Shown in pieces: positions 4,763 through 5,711 of a stretch of DNA of 5,711 nucleotides (its first letter is position 1; each line of letters starts with the position of its first letter). The notes beneath the pieces were generated by a model. That model saw only the letters and a program-made list of their open reading frames with translations. It searched no databases and had not been told where the DNA came from. This DNA comes from Kiritimatiellales bacterium (GTDB lineage Bacteria; Verrucomicrobiota; Kiritimatiellia; Kiritimatiellales; Pontiellaceae), in contig WFRA01000373.1 of NCBI GenBank assembly GCA_015486775.1, positions 1-5,711 of the forward strand. Reading direction: 5' to 3'. Made by a program: the position numbers and the translations under genes.

Positions 4763-5711
4763 GCGCAACCTCCCACGAGTTCGAGCAAGACCGATTCGAT
4801 CCGGTTGGAGCGCACCTGCTCCACCGTGAAGCGCAGGTTGCGCACCTGGGCGACGTCGCCGGGCGACGGCATGCGCTTGAGCAGCGAAACCACTAGACCG
4901 CTGAGCGTATCGAGCGCAAGCGTGCGCACCACCTCGTCGGGGAGGAAGCCGACAAAGAGGCTGCGCCACTCGCGGATGCCTAGGCTCCCCTGCAGGCGGT
5001 AGGTGCATTCACCCAACCGCTCGACGGCGGGCGCCTCCATGGCGTCGAACTCGCCCACCACCTCTTCGAGCAAATCCTCCAAGGCGATGGTCCCGGCCAA
5101 TCCGCCGAATTCGTCCACCACGCAGACCATCCGCATCCCTTCCGCCAAAAACTCGCGCAGCATTTCGTCGGCCCGCTTGGTTTCGGGAACAAACCGCACC
5201 GGGCGGACAAAATCCCCCAGCGGGCGGGCGGGGTCGGCGGCGGTAAAGAGTTCGCACACCTCGGCCACCCCCACCACGTTGTCCTCCTCCCCGTCATAGA
5301 CCGGGATCAATTCAAGCTCCTGCTCGGTCGCCGCCCGAAGCGCTTCGCCGACCGGGGAATCCACGCGGCGGAAGAGCTGCCGGACGCGCGGAACCATCAG
5401 CTCGCGCACGCGGATTTCCGGCAGGTTGACGATATCCTCCACGATCGCCTTTTCCTGTTTTCCAAAGGTTGGATCGTGCTGGGTGGCTTCGATCAGCAAC
5501 TTGAGCTCCTCCGCATTAAGCGGGCTCTCCCGCGGCTCCTCCGGCTCCAGTCGCCGCGCGACGATTTCGAGCAAACGGCGTACCGGCCCGAGGAAGAGGA
5601 ACCAGCCGCGCAATGGAAATGCGTTGAGACGCACCACCCGCTCCGGAAAGGAGATCCCGATGGCCTTGGGCAGAATTTCCCCCATCAGGATCACCAGCAG
5701 CAGCACCCCCG
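4759..5711 (-). CDS. CNNM/CorC (hemolysin C) family protein, 5' end beyond window
   Basis: Membrane protein of the CNNM/CorC family, whose members act in Mg2+/Co2+ transport or efflux. The frame is open to the right edge, so the true start and first membrane helices are missing; an apparent GTG at 5706 lies inside the membrane domain and is not a start. Counting from that codon, the tail of DUF21 is seen with the family motif GEILPKAIG at 9-17. A CBS pair follows (about 104-220), opening with LMVPR and closing with VDEFGGLAGTIALEDLLEE at 197-215, a strong match to the family's VDEYGGTAG-LEDILEE signature. The CorC_HlyC domain (about 234-308) has TLSGLVVSLLKRMPSPGD and NRIESVLLE. The stop TGA overlaps the ATG of the next gene, a paralogue, so the two are translationally coupled. 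Family assignment is firm; the transported ion and direction are inferred from the family. Confidence 0.92.
   Translation of the reverse strand, partial: GVLLLVILMGEILPKAIGISFPERVVRLNAFPLRGWFLFLGPVRRLLEIVARRLEPEEPRESPLNAEELKLLIEATQHDPTFGKQEKAIVEDIVNLPEIRVRELMVPRVRQLFRRVDSPVGEALRAATEQELELIPVYDGEEDNVVGVAEVCELFTAADPARPLGDFVRPVRFVPETKRADEMLREFLAEGMRMVCVVDEFGGLAGTIALEDLLEEVVGEFDAMEAPAVERLGECTYRLQGSLGIREWRSLFVGFLPDEVVRTLALDTLSGLVVSLLKRMPSPGDVAQVRNLRFTVEQVRSNRIESVLLELVGGCA
4769..4774 (-). promoter_or_regulatory. Ribosome binding site fixing the start of the second CNNM gene
   Basis: GGGAGG on the minus strand, six bases before ATG at 4762-4760. It sits inside the last codons of the upstream gene and, with the ATGA overlap, supports coupled translation. 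It rules against the much longer in-frame extension to 5008. Confidence 0.8.

Overview
The window reads as bacterial chromosome with all five intact genes on the minus strand, transcribed from the right edge toward the left. Good Shine-Dalgarno sites precede three of the four visible starts, and G+C looks higher in the right-hand genes than at the left end. Gene content and repeat style are compatible with the Planctomycetes-Verrucomicrobia-Chlamydiae group. A Kiritimatiellota (Pontiella-like) marine anaerobe is my best guess, but it rests on recall of similar repeats and transporters, not on a marker gene.

Right part (5711 to 3770): two paralogous CNNM/CorC-type (hemolysin C family) membrane proteins. 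The first runs off the right edge and has the tail of the DUF21 membrane domain, a CBS pair and the CorC_HlyC domain. The second is complete, starts inside the stop codon of the first (ATGA overlap), and has DUF21 plus a CBS pair but no CorC_HlyC domain. They probably act in divalent cation (Mg2+/Co2+) transport or homeostasis.

Middle (3665 to 1809): a 618-residue sodium:solute symporter very close in pattern to the Vibrio sodium/galactose transporter vSGLT. The sodium-site and sugar-site residues are kept, and one loop is about 55 residues longer than in vSGLT. A 104-bp gap with a TTCCA-N5-TGGAA dyad separates it from the cation pair.

Next (1736 to 730): two small genes 23 bp apart, a DUF3465 protein with an N-terminal membrane anchor or signal, and a membrane-anchored protein with a calcium-loop-like DxNxDGxxD motif. 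They lie downstream of the symporter in the same direction and may be read through from it.

Left part (1 to 729) has no intact gene and is dense in repeats: a 76-bp exact direct repeat, a 130-bp palindromic MITE-like element, a 223-bp segment bounded by inverted repeats that carries the 3' tail of a protein gene and a 31-bp palindrome, and a second repeat-end motif related to those inverted repeats. This looks like a dumping ground for small mobile repeats behind the operon end. I see no defence system, CRISPR array, RNA gene or clearly new multi-gene system. The repeat region is the least explained part.
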